64,000 nt of DNA. Origin: Agrobacterium tumefaciens. GTDB taxonomy: Bacteria; Pseudomonadota; Alphaproteobacteria; Rhizobiales; Rhizobiaceae. The notes beneath the pieces are model-generated. The model was not told the origin of the DNA. It saw only the letters and a program-made list of their open reading frames with translations, and searched no databases. Positions 51,006 through 60,071 of the stretch are shown in pieces (the first letter of the stretch is position 1; the number at the start of each line of letters is the position of its first letter). A program made the position numbers and the translations under genes. The stretch is from the NCBI RefSeq assembly GCF_009649785.1, contig NZ_WJOK01000023.1, positions 25,021-89,020 of the forward strand. Direction: 5' to 3'.

Positions 51006-52613
51006 ATGGAATTACTCCTGTTCGACATTTCGTTTCACGAGGATCAACCCGTTTCTCTTACGGCGGTATCCTTTGTCGTGGCAGCAATAATTGTCTACCT
51101 GACCGATCCGTTCGCCATGCCGAAACGGGTCAGGCAGGAAAATCGTCTGCAACATAGCCCCCAGCGGATTGTTGTCGAGCAACTCGCCAGGCTTCCAATC
51201 ATAATGTTCGTGTATTCAATTTTCTTCGCCATATCCTGGCGACCGTTCTACTCTGGACTTGGAACGGTCAGCTTTTTCGTGATCTTCACCGGCATATCAC
51301 GAGCAAAATATATTTTTATCCGTGAGCCACTCGTATTCTCGGATATCGCGCTGGTTGTTGATGTATTCAAGTATAAGAGCATTTTTTACGCGACGAACTT
51401 CAATGTGCTGTTCTGGATTATGGCGCTGTCGTATGTCTTTGGCGTTTCCGCTCTGTTTATGATTGCCGAGCCCTCGATTATACCGTCGCATCACACATGG
51501 TTGTGGATTCTAGTCGGTGTACTCGTGCCGAGCCTCTGCATTCTCATGCTTTTTGTAAAGCCGATTGGACATGTCGCGGCATTGGTCGCGCAATGGCTTC
51601 TCAGGACACTCAACGTGAAGTCGAACACCACCCGGTTCGGAACCTTCACCTCCGTCAGCTATCATTTCATGATGTGGCTTGGTATGCGGCGAGAGGCGAT
51701 TATTGAAGAACTCGCCAAGGGCCTTCAAAGCGTTATTCACGATTTTTTAGGGGAGCCCAGCCGTGAATCGCCTCTGGTGATTTTCTGGCAGTCGGAATCC
51801 TTCATGGATCTGCGCAACATCGGATGCGACGACCTAAATCTCCCGACCATCGATGTTTTAAAGGAGCGGGCCGCACAGTGGGGCCGGCTTATCAGCGTAT
51901 TTGAAGGTGGTTATACGCTGAGGACCGAGTTTGCTGTTCTGAGTGGTCTCCAGCCGGACGACGTTCACGCCGATGCCAGTTATCCTTATCTTCGCGCGTC
52001 GCATTACGCGGATATTGTGTGGCCCAATAAGCTGCGGAAGGTTGGATGGTATACACATTTCATCCATCCGTATGACCGAACCTTCTTTCTTAGGCACAAG
52101 GCCATGCCAATTTTCGGTTTTGGCGAAATGACGATGCTCGATGATTTCGATCACGTTCCTGCACGTGATGGTGCCTACGTGTCGGACATGCGCCTGACCG
52201 AGAAAGTTCTGGAAATTGCCGAGGGGTTGGAGAAACGGCAGTCAGCCCTTCTTTTCGTAGCTTCCATGGCCAATCACGGCCCTTGGGAGGCGGGTCGCGT
52301 CGAAGGCATGAATGATCCGATTGAGATATACAAGGAACTATTGCGCAAAGCGGATGATGCCTTAGCCCGTCTTGTCGCGGAGTTGGATAAGTATGATCGT
52401 CCGGTCTGGCTAGCATTTTATGGCGACCATGCACCGCTTTTAAAAGAATACGCCGACCCTTTCCCTGACCCTCGCACAGACTATTTTATCGTGCCGCTCG
52501 CTAGAGCAAAAGAGATCAAGCACGTCGCAACGGCATCTCGGATCGAGGCGCCGTGGACATTGTTCGAGACCCTCCTTTGGCATGCGCATCTATACAAGGA
52601 GCGATTCAAATGA
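51006..52613 (+). CDS. rkpI: RkpI, LtaS/sulfatase-like membrane transferase
   Basis: The 535-residue protein has about five N-terminal membrane helices (to residue 190) and a C-terminal alkaline-phosphatase-superfamily domain of the LtaS or phosphoethanolamine-transferase kind. Metal and nucleophile motifs are IFWQSESFMD, YTLRTEFAVLSG with the likely Thr nucleophile, SMANHGPW and FYGDHAP. It probably moves a phospho-group onto or off a lipid-linked acceptor on the outer face of the inner membrane. The ATG at 51006 fits; the longer frame overlaps rkpH. It overlaps rkpJ by ATGA. Confidence 0.9.
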   Translation: MELLLFDISFHEDQPVSLTAVSFVVAAIIVYLTDPFAMPKRVRQENRLQHSPQRIVVEQLARLPIIMFVYSIFFAISWRPFYSGLGTVSFFVIFTGISRAKYIFIREPLVFSDIALVVDVFKYKSIFYATNFNVLFWIMALSYVFGVSALFMIAEPSIIPSHHTWLWILVGVLVPSLCILMLFVKPIGHVAALVAQWLLRTLNVKSNTTRFGTFTSVSYHFMMWLGMRREAIIEELAKGLQSVIHDFLGEPSRESPLVIFWQSESFMDLRNIGCDDLNLPTIDVLKERAAQWGRLISVFEGGYTLRTEFAVLSGLQPDDVHADASYPYLRASHYADIVWPNKLRKVGWYTHFIHPYDRTFFLRHKAMPIFGFGEMTMLDDFDHVPARDGAYVSDMRLTEKVLEIAEGLEKRQSALLFVASMANHGPWEAGRVEGMNDPIEIYKELLRKADDALARLVAELDKYDRPVWLAFYGDHAPLLKEYADPFPDPRTDYFIVPLARAKEIKHVATASRIEAPWTLFETLLWHAHLYKERFK

Positions 52614-53899
52614 CTTCGCAGGGACCTTATCTCTTTCTCCAAGGGCCTGCTTCTCCGCTTTTTTCCATGATCGCCGAGAATCTCACTCGGGCAGGTCATA
52701 CGTGCTATCGCATCAATCTCAATTTCGGCGACCAGCTCTTCTGGAGCAGGGGAGAGGCAGTCAATTATCGTGGCCGTCCGCAGAACTGGGGTAACTTCAT
52801 CCGCAAGTTCCTGAAGGATCAGGATATCAAAACCATCATCTTGTTCGGTGAGGAAAGACCATACCATCAGGAGGCCATTATGGCCGCCAAGGCGCATGGT
52901 ATAGCAATCGTCGCGATCGAGATGGGCTACCTGCGTCCTGATTGGGTCACAGTGGAGATGAATGGCACATCGTCCAATTCCCATTTTCCAAATGAGCCGG
53001 GGGTGATCTTGTCTGCCGCAGCCCTCTTGCCCGAGATTGACCGGACACCTCGTTATCGCCAAACCTTTCTCGCAGAAGCGCTATACGATCTCGCCTACTA
53101 TCTTCCCTCTGTATTTTTCCGCCCACTCTATCCTCATTATCAGCGGCACTCGTTGTTTCATCCTCTGGTAGAGTATGCAGGCTGGATCCTTCAACTCGCG
53201 ACAAAGCATCACCGAGCATCCAGGGCGCAAGAAATGTTGTTCGCGTTAAAAAAAGCGGAGCAACCGTGGTTTGTGTATCCGCTTCAACTTGAGACGGATT
53301 TCCAGCTTCGTGCGCATTCGCCCTATCGCAGCCAAAAGCAAGCTATTGCCGAAGTGCTGACTTCTTTTGCCTCCTTTGCCCCAGGAAATACTCGGCTTGT
53401 GATTAAGGTGCACCCGCTTGACAATGGACTAATTTCATGGCGCCGATTTATAGATAAAATGTCGAAGAAATTGAGCATTGGCGATCGGGTCGATTACTTT
53501 GGTGCAGGTGACCTTGCCGCGTTGATTTCTGGATGCTCTGGAATTGTCACTGTCAACTCTACCGCAGCCCTTCATGGGATTTCTGATGGAATTCCGGCCA
53601 AAGTGCTTGGAACGGCGATTTACGACGTCGCCGGTATGACGGATCAAAAGAAGCTGGACCAATTTTGGCAAGACCCTCAAAAACCAAATAAGGAATTGGC
53701 GGCAGCGTTCTATCGTTTGTTGGCAGCTTCAATCCAGGTTCGAGGCAATCTCTCTTCAAAAGCAGGTTCTTCGGCGGCAGCTGAAGGCATCGCAGTGCGA
53801 ATACTCGATGGAACCGTAAACTCTCCGGGTGGGGACAGCGGTCATGCCCCCCGGAAAAAGCCTGAGAAACATTCACCCCGATTGTACCTCGAAGCCTGA
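52610..53899 (+). CDS. rkpJ: RkpJ, KpsS-like capsule polysaccharide protein
   Basis: The 429-residue protein resembles KpsS: FLQGPASPLFSMIAENLTRAGH, INLNFGDQLFW, DIKTIILFGEERPYHQEAI, IAIVAIEMGYLRPDWVTVE, then FVYPLQLETDFQLRAHSPY, VIKVHPLDNG and CSGIVTVNSTAALHGI. KpsS and KpsC add the beta-Kdo linker between the lipid anchor and the capsule chain in group 2 capsules. AAGGAG precedes the ATG, which overlaps the rkpI stop. No KpsC relative is in the window. The gene converges on the glycosyltransferase gene with 18 bases between. Confidence 0.92.
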   Translation: MTSQGPYLFLQGPASPLFSMIAENLTRAGHTCYRINLNFGDQLFWSRGEAVNYRGRPQNWGNFIRKFLKDQDIKTIILFGEERPYHQEAIMAAKAHGIAIVAIEMGYLRPDWVTVEMNGTSSNSHFPNEPGVILSAAALLPEIDRTPRYRQTFLAEALYDLAYYLPSVFFRPLYPHYQRHSLFHPLVEYAGWILQLATKHHRASRAQEMLFALKKAEQPWFVYPLQLETDFQLRAHSPYRSQKQAIAEVLTSFASFAPGNTRLVIKVHPLDNGLISWRRFIDKMSKKLSIGDRVDYFGAGDLAALISGCSGIVTVNSTAALHGISDGIPAKVLGTAIYDVAGMTDQKKLDQFWQDPQKPNKELAAAFYRLLAASIQVRGNLSSKAGSSAAAEGIAVRILDGTVNSPGGDSGHAPRKKPEKHSPRLYLEA

Positions 53900-53917
53900 G
53901 GTGGGAACAGGTGGAGG

Positions 53918-56185
53918 TTATCCATCTCTCTCTGTCGGCCTGTCTCGTGCTGTTGCAGAACTAATCTGGTTACGATCGCGCGTGGGCTGGATCCTAAGAC
54001 CTGCGCGGGCAGGCGCAAGGTGAACGGGCAACTCCAAACCTGGCGTCGAATGCCTCTTTTCGTAGCCTGGATTGATAGAAGGATCGTCAAATGTATCAGT
54101 GCCGTGCAATAGGCGCAGGTTTTCTTTTTCCTGTTCGAAACGGCGTTTCTTGTCTCCAACGAGATCTGACCCACGAGAGGCTGACTCATGATGGTACATG
54201 CACGCAAACGGCGTCCACACAATCCTGAAGCCCGCCTTATGGGCCCTGATGCAATAGTCAACATCGTTATATGCGACGGCGAAATTCTCTTCGTCCCAAG
54301 AACCAACTATCTCCTTACAATCTCCGGATATCAACATTGCAGCGCCAGTCACACACGTTACCGAGTTTCGCAAATGCAGTCGATTCATTGGTCCTCCGAA
54401 ATTGGCTGGCTTGTTGAGATACCAGTGCCCAGCTAATCCGCCAAAACCAACAATCACTCCAGCATGTTGAATTTTCTTATTAGGATATAGAAGCTTGGCG
54501 CCGACAATCCCCGTGGCGTCAAATTTCAGGCACGAGACCATTTCTTTCAGCCAACCTGCATCGATAACTTCAATATCGTTATTGAGTATCAGGAAGTGTT
54601 CGCCCGAGGACTTTTCCATCCCGCGATTTATCGCCCGGGCGAAATTAAAAGCCTCTTCGGCTATGGTGACTGAGAAGTTCTTTTTTGATTCCGTGTAGCT
54701 TCGATATAGTTCCAGAACGCGTCGATCAGTGGTTCCATTGTCAATAACAATGACCTCTAGGTTTTGGTAATCTGTTTCCTCAAACAGTCCTTTGAGGACA
54801 GTGCTTATGAGGTCGAAACTATCTCTACTAGGGATGATGATCGAAATTTTCGGCCAGTCGAGTCCTTTGGGAAGAGAAAACTCCACGCGGTGGAGGGTTT
54901 CGGTTAGGGCCGGGACCACTTTGATCACCTGGCCTTCGCGCTGAAATCTCTCTAAAAGTGCAAGACGCGCGGCTTCAGTCGCTTTATCCATAAAACGGCG
55001 GGAGTAGGTCTGGCCGGTCCGGCGCCACCAATAGGCAGGATAGGGGATATGGATAACATGCTGCTCTGGAATCCCCTCAAGATAACGCAACAGAAGATCA
55101 TAATCCTGCGACCCATCGAAAGCCGTTCTGAGATATCCAATCCTACGTAAACGATCATGACGATAAACTGAGAAGTGGTTGATGTAATTCACGCCCGTCA
55201 GCAGGACCGGGTCGAAGGCAGGCTTCAGCATTAATCCATCAGGAACAAGGCGATCATTGACGACAACCTCATCCGTATAGAGGAATTGGCATTGAGGGTT
55301 TGCAACGATCGTCGCAGCAATCATCTTCAACGCATGCGGAGCGATAAGGTCATCATGGTCGAGCAACGTCACCCACGTGCCTGAAGCCAGAGCGAGGCCC
55401 TCGTTCGTCGCGTTGGCGATACCTCTATTCACGCCACTACGAGCAATCTTGATGGTGTTGCGCTTGGCCAGTACCTCATAAAATCGCAACGTCTCTTCTG
55501 AGGTCGAGGCGTCGTCACTGAGAATCAGTTCGACGCCCTCTGCGTGCTGCGTCTCGAATGACTTCACGAGATCGTCGAGGTAGCGCTTCGGGGCATTATA
55601 AACCGGGACTACAATACTGAGCCATACATTGTCATTTGGCTCAGGGCGAGCAACGTGTAGTTTTTGCGCCAGTCCATACTGTGTATCGATAAATTCTAGG
55701 ACCTGTGATTTAGCATGTCGGAGGCGAGGCGATGGCAGCTTGAGCCGAAACCGCGGCAGTCGGCCGATATCCCAGCGTTTCGCGCTCTGCATATCGGCTT
55801 CCATTCTGAGCTTGATCACATGTTCTGCGCTATCCCAGTTTGGAAAGGCCTCTATCTGGAATGAGAACTCCCCAGGTTGAGCCGATGGATCTATCCGCAG
55901 GGACTTCACTAAACCCAAACGTCCAACATCTGCGGTTACAATGAAACTGTGGCCGGGTTCGTGCTGCACTGTATCGCGCTCTCGGTAACCGTGCCCCCTG
56001 TTCAGGTAGACTTTTGGCTCGATCATCTCTCCATCCGTTGTACGGAGAAACGCGACCAGTATTGGCTTTCGAAGGGTGTTGAAGCGGATATCAAAAAATG
56101 GGTCGTCGCCGGTGCTTTCCCACCGGTTGGGATCGATAAGATTGATTGAAATAAGATCTCTGCTGGAGCGAATTCGCAATGTCAT
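53918..56185 (-). CDS. Tandem GT2-domain glycosyltransferase
   Basis: The protein has 755 residues with an N-terminal region of about 180 residues of unknown fold and two family 2 glycosyltransferase domains. The first (about 185-400) has LSIVVPVYNAP, LILSDDAST and LLDHDDLI; the second (about 450-680) has ISIIIPSRDSFDL, VIDNGTTD and LILNNDIEV. The Asp residues for nucleotide sugar and metal binding are present in both, so it may add two sugars in turn. GGAAGGA in the end of kpsM precedes the ATG at 56185, eight bases after its stop. It is the last gene of the operon. Confidence 0.92.
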   Translation of the reverse strand: MTLRIRSSRDLISINLIDPNRWESTGDDPFFDIRFNTLRKPILVAFLRTTDGEMIEPKVYLNRGHGYRERDTVQHEPGHSFIVTADVGRLGLVKSLRIDPSAQPGEFSFQIEAFPNWDSAEHVIKLRMEADMQSAKRWDIGRLPRFRLKLPSPRLRHAKSQVLEFIDTQYGLAQKLHVARPEPNDNVWLSIVVPVYNAPKRYLDDLVKSFETQHAEGVELILSDDASTSEETLRFYEVLAKRNTIKIARSGVNRGIANATNEGLALASGTWVTLLDHDDLIAPHALKMIAATIVANPQCQFLYTDEVVVNDRLVPDGLMLKPAFDPVLLTGVNYINHFSVYRHDRLRRIGYLRTAFDGSQDYDLLLRYLEGIPEQHVIHIPYPAYWWRRTGQTYSRRFMDKATEAARLALLERFQREGQVIKVVPALTETLHRVEFSLPKGLDWPKISIIIPSRDSFDLISTVLKGLFEETDYQNLEVIVIDNGTTDRRVLELYRSYTESKKNFSVTIAEEAFNFARAINRGMEKSSGEHFLILNNDIEVIDAGWLKEMVSCLKFDATGIVGAKLLYPNKKIQHAGVIVGFGGLAGHWYLNKPANFGGPMNRLHLRNSVTCVTGAAMLISGDCKEIVGSWDEENFAVAYNDVDYCIRAHKAGFRIVWTPFACMYHHESASRGSDLVGDKKRRFEQEKENLRLLHGTDTFDDPSINPGYEKRHSTPGLELPVHLAPARAGLRIQPTRDRNQISSATARDRPTERDG

Positions 56186-56190
56186 ATCTA

Positions 56191-56976
56191 TTATCCTTCC
56201 AGCATTTTCATTCTCAGCACCCTTTCCAGAAAGAGGCCGGAACACAAAGATATTGCACCAAAACCAATGATATAGTTCCTGTCTAGCCATTTGTCGCTAT
56301 ACCCCGGGTAATAGGCAAGACGCATCCATTCCACTGCATGGAAGGCCGGGTTCCAGGACAGAATGTAAGCAATGCGCTCGGGAAGAGCAGCAGAAACAAA
56401 AAGGGTGCCAGATGAGATGTAGACAACGATCATAGTCAGCGCATAGATCGTTACGAAAAAGGGCGCGAACATTGCGATTACACCGGCAAGGAAACCGACA
56501 CCGACTGCTAGCAGAATAATTGCAAGATAGGCATATACCGCCTCGAAAGGATCTGCCGGAAAGGGATTGTCGCCAAGTGCGAGCAAAATCATGAACATAA
56601 AAAATAATGTCAGAGCTGCGGCCACGACTTCCAGAAAAGCGCGTGCCATCATAATGTCGACTACCGTAACAACGGGAAACGATAGCATAGTGCGGTTCAT
56701 GATCAGCGACAGCGACATGAATCGCGAAACGTACATGAACGCCAGCGTCGGGATTAATCCTGTCGCAAAAAATACGTTCAGGCTGTCACCATACGGCGCT
56801 TTACGGCCCATTACCGTATAGATGGTTAACAGAATAAGCATATGAGCGAGAGGCCACAGGGAGACGAGCAAAAACCCTAGCCCGTGATTGAAAAAGCGGC
56901 TGCGCATATCCCGCAGGATGACAGCCGTCATCACATTTTTTTTCGGAAAGTGCGTTGAGGATGCTCGTCCGCTCAA
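56191..56976 (-). CDS. rkpT: KpsM-type capsule ABC transporter permease
   Basis: The 261-residue membrane protein has six helices and the ABC-2 permease pattern of KpsM: VILRDMRSRFFNHGLGFL, LWPLAHMLILLTIYT, and WNPAFHAVEWMRLAYYPGY near the end. With KpsT it forms the inner-membrane exporter of group 2-type capsules. The reading from the TTG at 56976 matches the usual length before the first conserved motif; an ATG at 56931 would be shorter. It overlaps nothing and lies six bases after the upstream glycosyltransferase gene. Confidence 0.93.
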   Translation of the reverse strand: MSGRASSTHFPKKNVMTAVILRDMRSRFFNHGLGFLLVSLWPLAHMLILLTIYTVMGRKAPYGDSLNVFFATGLIPTLAFMYVSRFMSLSLIMNRTMLSFPVVTVVDIMMARAFLEVVAAALTLFFMFMILLALGDNPFPADPFEAVYAYLAIILLAVGVGFLAGVIAMFAPFFVTIYALTMIVVYISSGTLFVSAALPERIAYILSWNPAFHAVEWMRLAYYPGYSDKWLDRNYIIGFGAISLCSGLFLERVLRMKMLEG

Positions 56977-56981
56977 TAGTA

Positions 56982-58106
56982 TTATGCCCTGTCATTCAGG
57001 TGTCCTGGGGATCTCTGCTCATTCCGGTGTAACGGGAGTTGGCTTGGAGTTTTCGCGAGATGGGCCATAATCGAAGCTTCGGTGGCATTTCTGGCCTTGC
57101 GTCGCAGCTCGCTGTTCCTCGCAAGGTTGAGAATTGTTTCTAGCCAAATTCTTGGGTTGTTCTCAATCAATATCTCGCCGGCGGTTTCGGCCTCACCGTA
57201 GACTTGTCCGCTAGAAAAAATTGCCGCGGCGCCCATGCGAGCGCAATCGAAACGTTTCGTGCCGGATCTGACATTGTTCACTCTGCTCTGTAAGAGAGGA
57301 ACCAACAGAATATCAATATGCTGTTGTTTCGTCTCAGACAGGTACTGGTTCCAACTCCTATGAGATTTTACGGTCAAGCGCCGTGAGGGAAGTCTTGCAC
57401 TGGTCCATAATCGTTCCAGCCGATGCGATGACGCCGTTACTTCGAATGACAGGTTAGGACACAGCGCCAGAGCATCTCGCACAATTGGGACTAAAAATTC
57501 ATGTTCCAGATCGTGGTTGCCCGTTGAATGAAACGCCATTTTCACCTCCTTCCCATCGTCTTCGGGTGGCGAAGGTGTGTAGGTGTCAGCGGGTGGGAAG
57601 GGTGGAAGAACAACGGGTTGAGGCGCGTCGTCCCTCTTCAATCTGTCAGCGAGGCGGGGAGTCGAGACCCATATATCAGACAGGATATTGTTTAGGACAG
57701 GGATGGGCACAAGCCCGATCGCAGCCAAGTAAGCCTTGTACCCCAGCGTTCCTTCGTTGTCGACGACCGTTGCGGCAATATCGTCATCGATCATGAGACT
57801 GGTCCCTGCGAAACTTTTTCGATGCCTGTACATCCAAAGTAACTGTCGAGGTCTGATATATCGACAAACGATCACAAAAAGGCCGTCAGGATCGACGTCA
57901 CACAGGAACTCGTCGAGATTGCGTATTTCTGCGGGAATGGGCGTTCGTTTAAGCCTCTCTTCAAGATAGTAACTGAAGGTAGGATTTGGCCCATTGCGAA
58001 GCACAAGCAGGCGCCGGATTGATATTTGATTGTTGATCGGGCCCACTCTTGCCATCGGTTTCGGCAATGCAGCATAAAGGCGTTGTCGTATTGAGCTGTC
58101 AGCCAT
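56982..58106 (-). CDS. GT-B-fold glycosyltransferase-like protein
   Basis: The 374-residue protein shows a two-domain pattern of glycosyltransferase family 1/4 relatives: ISRRLLVLRN-like strands are weak, but DIWVSTPRLADRL, KMAFHSTGNHDLEHEFLVPIVRDAL and DILLVPLLQSRVNNVRSGTKRFD are like the C-terminal nucleotide-sugar region, including the conserved acidic and small residues. It is probably cytoplasmic and adds a capsule sugar; donor and acceptor are unknown. It lies six bases after the kpsE-like gene upstream and just before kpsM in the export operon. Confidence 0.75.
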   Translation of the reverse strand: MADSSIRQRLYAALPKPMARVGPINNQISIRRLLVLRNGPNPTFSYYLEERLKRTPIPAEIRNLDEFLCDVDPDGLFVIVCRYIRPRQLLWMYRHRKSFAGTSLMIDDDIAATVVDNEGTLGYKAYLAAIGLVPIPVLNNILSDIWVSTPRLADRLKRDDAPQPVVLPPFPPADTYTPSPPEDDGKEVKMAFHSTGNHDLEHEFLVPIVRDALALCPNLSFEVTASSHRLERLWTSARLPSRRLTVKSHRSWNQYLSETKQQHIDILLVPLLQSRVNNVRSGTKRFDCARMGAAAIFSSGQVYGEAETAGEILIENNPRIWLETILNLARNSELRRKARNATEASIMAHLAKTPSQLPLHRNEQRSPGHLNDRA

Positions 58107-58112
58107 AGGACT

Positions 58113-59387
58113 TCACTGCATCAGACGGCTGCGGGCAAAGTAAAGCAAACTGGTCGCTGTAGCCCAGGTGATCAAGCTAGCAATGGCGGTCAGGCTTATC
58201 CAGAGAAGACGCTTAGGATAGTTCGCTTCATCCGGAACACGCGGTGCGAGAAAACTGTCAAGATAGAGAAGCTGTTGCTTGCTGATAAAACGGACCTGCT
58301 CAAGTGTCCTGACACTGGACGAGAACTGTTGTTCGGCAAGGTTTTGGGCCAACTCAAGCTGTGAAAGGTCCTGTGATACGTCTGCTAGACTACGTTCACT
58401 CCCGATGCCGGCGAGTTGCGCATTGAGATCGGAGAGCTGCTGTTCCTTGCTGCTGATTTCGCGTTTCAGCACGCGCATTTGCGGCGAGTCAGCTGAGACA
58501 ACCGCAATCCGCGCATTGTATTGCTGTTGAAGATTCAACCGTTCATTCTCGATCGTACCAATCAAAGTCGAAATAATCTGGGAGCTATTACTGACGCTCA
58601 AAACGCCTTCTCTATTGCGGGTCGAGGCGACTGTTTCGCGAGCCTTTTGAAGCTGTTGCTTTGCGTTTTCGAGGCTTGTCTCGGCGGTTGCGATGACATC
58701 TTTCCAAATACGATCGTTGACTTGGTTCACAATGACTTCGGACGCTTTAACGATCTCGCCTACTAGAACAGCAGCGTCCCTGGCAGCAAATGCCCTGGCC
58801 TTTACCGTGACAATCCCGCTTGATGCATTGACGGTCGCTGTGACCATATGCGCCCAGTAATCCCTCGTCTCCTCAGCAGTTGCGTCACCGGGGAGGCGAG
58901 CCCACCAGTCAATGTCGGCACTACCAAAAAGCTTCTGCAGGTCAATGTTGCGATCACGCAACATATCGATAATTTCGTGGCTGTTGATGAAGTTAGTTAC
59001 AATTTGGGTATCCTGGACGATTTTTGCAGAAGGAACACCGGTTACTCGCGCAATCTGGTCTCTGCCGAGGGCCGGCGTCGAGGAACGGACAGTAAAACGA
59101 GTTTCCGATTCATATTGATCGGAAGCAAAGATGCCATAATAAAGCAATGCGGTTACGTTCGGAATAGCAAAAAGAAGGACTGCAAATAAGAGCACGGTCG
59201 CTGTGAAAATTCGGTCACTCAGCCTAGGTCGAAGGCCGACTGCCTTAAAAAGGCTGCTTCTTGAAGAGGTTGAAAAGCGGAGTTTACGCGCTGACGAAGT
59301 CAGTCGCTGGGAGATAACTTTACTGGCCTCAAGCCCGCTCACCGGTCCATTGCTGCTTTCATTCTGCGGCGCCAAATAAGCCTCCAT
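58113..59387 (-). CDS. KpsE-like capsule export protein, copy 1
   Basis: The 424-residue protein has an N-terminal membrane helix near 62-85, a long periplasmic coiled-coil region (about 190-370, for example ISSKEQQLSDLNAQLAG) and a C-terminal helix near 395-418. The motif SDQYESETRFTVRSS after the first helix is typical of the KpsE/Wzz-like export family, which links the inner-membrane transporter with the outer-membrane protein. It shares this motif, its length and its layout with the protein at 60072-61346 but the two are clearly diverged. One of the two corresponds to rhizobial RkpR. Confidence 0.9.
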   Translation of the reverse strand: MEAYLAPQNESSNGPVSGLEASKVISQRLTSSARKLRFSTSSRSSLFKAVGLRPRLSDRIFTATVLLFAVLLFAIPNVTALLYYGIFASDQYESETRFTVRSSTPALGRDQIARVTGVPSAKIVQDTQIVTNFINSHEIIDMLRDRNIDLQKLFGSADIDWWARLPGDATAEETRDYWAHMVTATVNASSGIVTVKARAFAARDAAVLVGEIVKASEVIVNQVNDRIWKDVIATAETSLENAKQQLQKARETVASTRNREGVLSVSNSSQIISTLIGTIENERLNLQQQYNARIAVVSADSPQMRVLKREISSKEQQLSDLNAQLAGIGSERSLADVSQDLSQLELAQNLAEQQFSSSVRTLEQVRFISKQQLLYLDSFLAPRVPDEANYPKRLLWISLTAIASLITWATATSLLYFARSRLMQ

Positions 59388-59411
59388 AATGTATCGCGTC
59401 GCGATAGATAG

Positions 59412-60065
59412 CTATCTGTTGAGGCGGTAATAGGCTTCGATTCCAAGCTCAACGTTATCGTAATACATCATTCGGCCATCCACGAGCAAAAAAGCTTTTT
59501 CGCAATAAGCCTTTATCGTCTCCATCCCGTGAGAAATCATGATGATGTCAGAATTCCTACGCCTGCTGTCAAATGCCTCCTTGCAGCGTTTTTGAAAGCG
59601 TGCGTCGCCAACGGCCGTGACTTCGTCGACAAGATAACATTCGAACTCGATGGCCATGGAAAGACCAAAGGCGAGACGAGCAGCCATGCCAGATGAATAG
59701 GTCCGAACAGGCGCGTTGATATAGTCACCCAGTTCTGCAAATTCTTCTACGAACCTTGAGACGCGTTCGGGATTTTCACCATATGCCCTGGCGACGAAAT
59801 TGAGGTTCTCTTTGCCGGTCATTGCAGAGTTGAAACCGCCGGCAAAGCCGAGCGGCCAGGAGACGCGAACGTTTTTGCTGATATGACCAGAGTTCGGCAG
59901 TATTGTTCCTGCTATCATGCGCATGGTTGTTGATTTGCCAGCACCATTGACGCCGAGGATTCCATAGGAATAACCGCGTTCGAATTCGAGGCTCACCCGA
60001 TCGAGAATTACTTTCTTGTGGCTTTGGGTTTTGAAGTGTTTCGAAACATTCTGAAAACGGATCAT
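59412..60065 (-). CDS. rkpS: KpsT-type capsule ABC transporter ATPase
   Basis: The 217-residue ATPase has Walker A GVNGAGKSTTMRM, the KpsT-type signature YSSGMAARLAFGLSMA, Walker B ECYLVDEVTAVGD and the switch His in ISHGMETI. It powers export of the capsule polysaccharide through KpsM. It lies between the two kpsE-like genes, six bases after one and 24 before the other, which supports a single operon. Confidence 0.95.
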   Translation of the reverse strand: MIRFQNVSKHFKTQSHKKVILDRVSLEFERGYSYGILGVNGAGKSTTMRMIAGTILPNSGHISKNVRVSWPLGFAGGFNSAMTGKENLNFVARAYGENPERVSRFVEEFAELGDYINAPVRTYSSGMAARLAFGLSMAIEFECYLVDEVTAVGDARFQKRCKEAFDSRRRNSDIIMISHGMETIKAYCEKAFLLVDGRMMYYDNVELGIEAYYRLNR

Positions 60066-60071
60066 TTTGTT

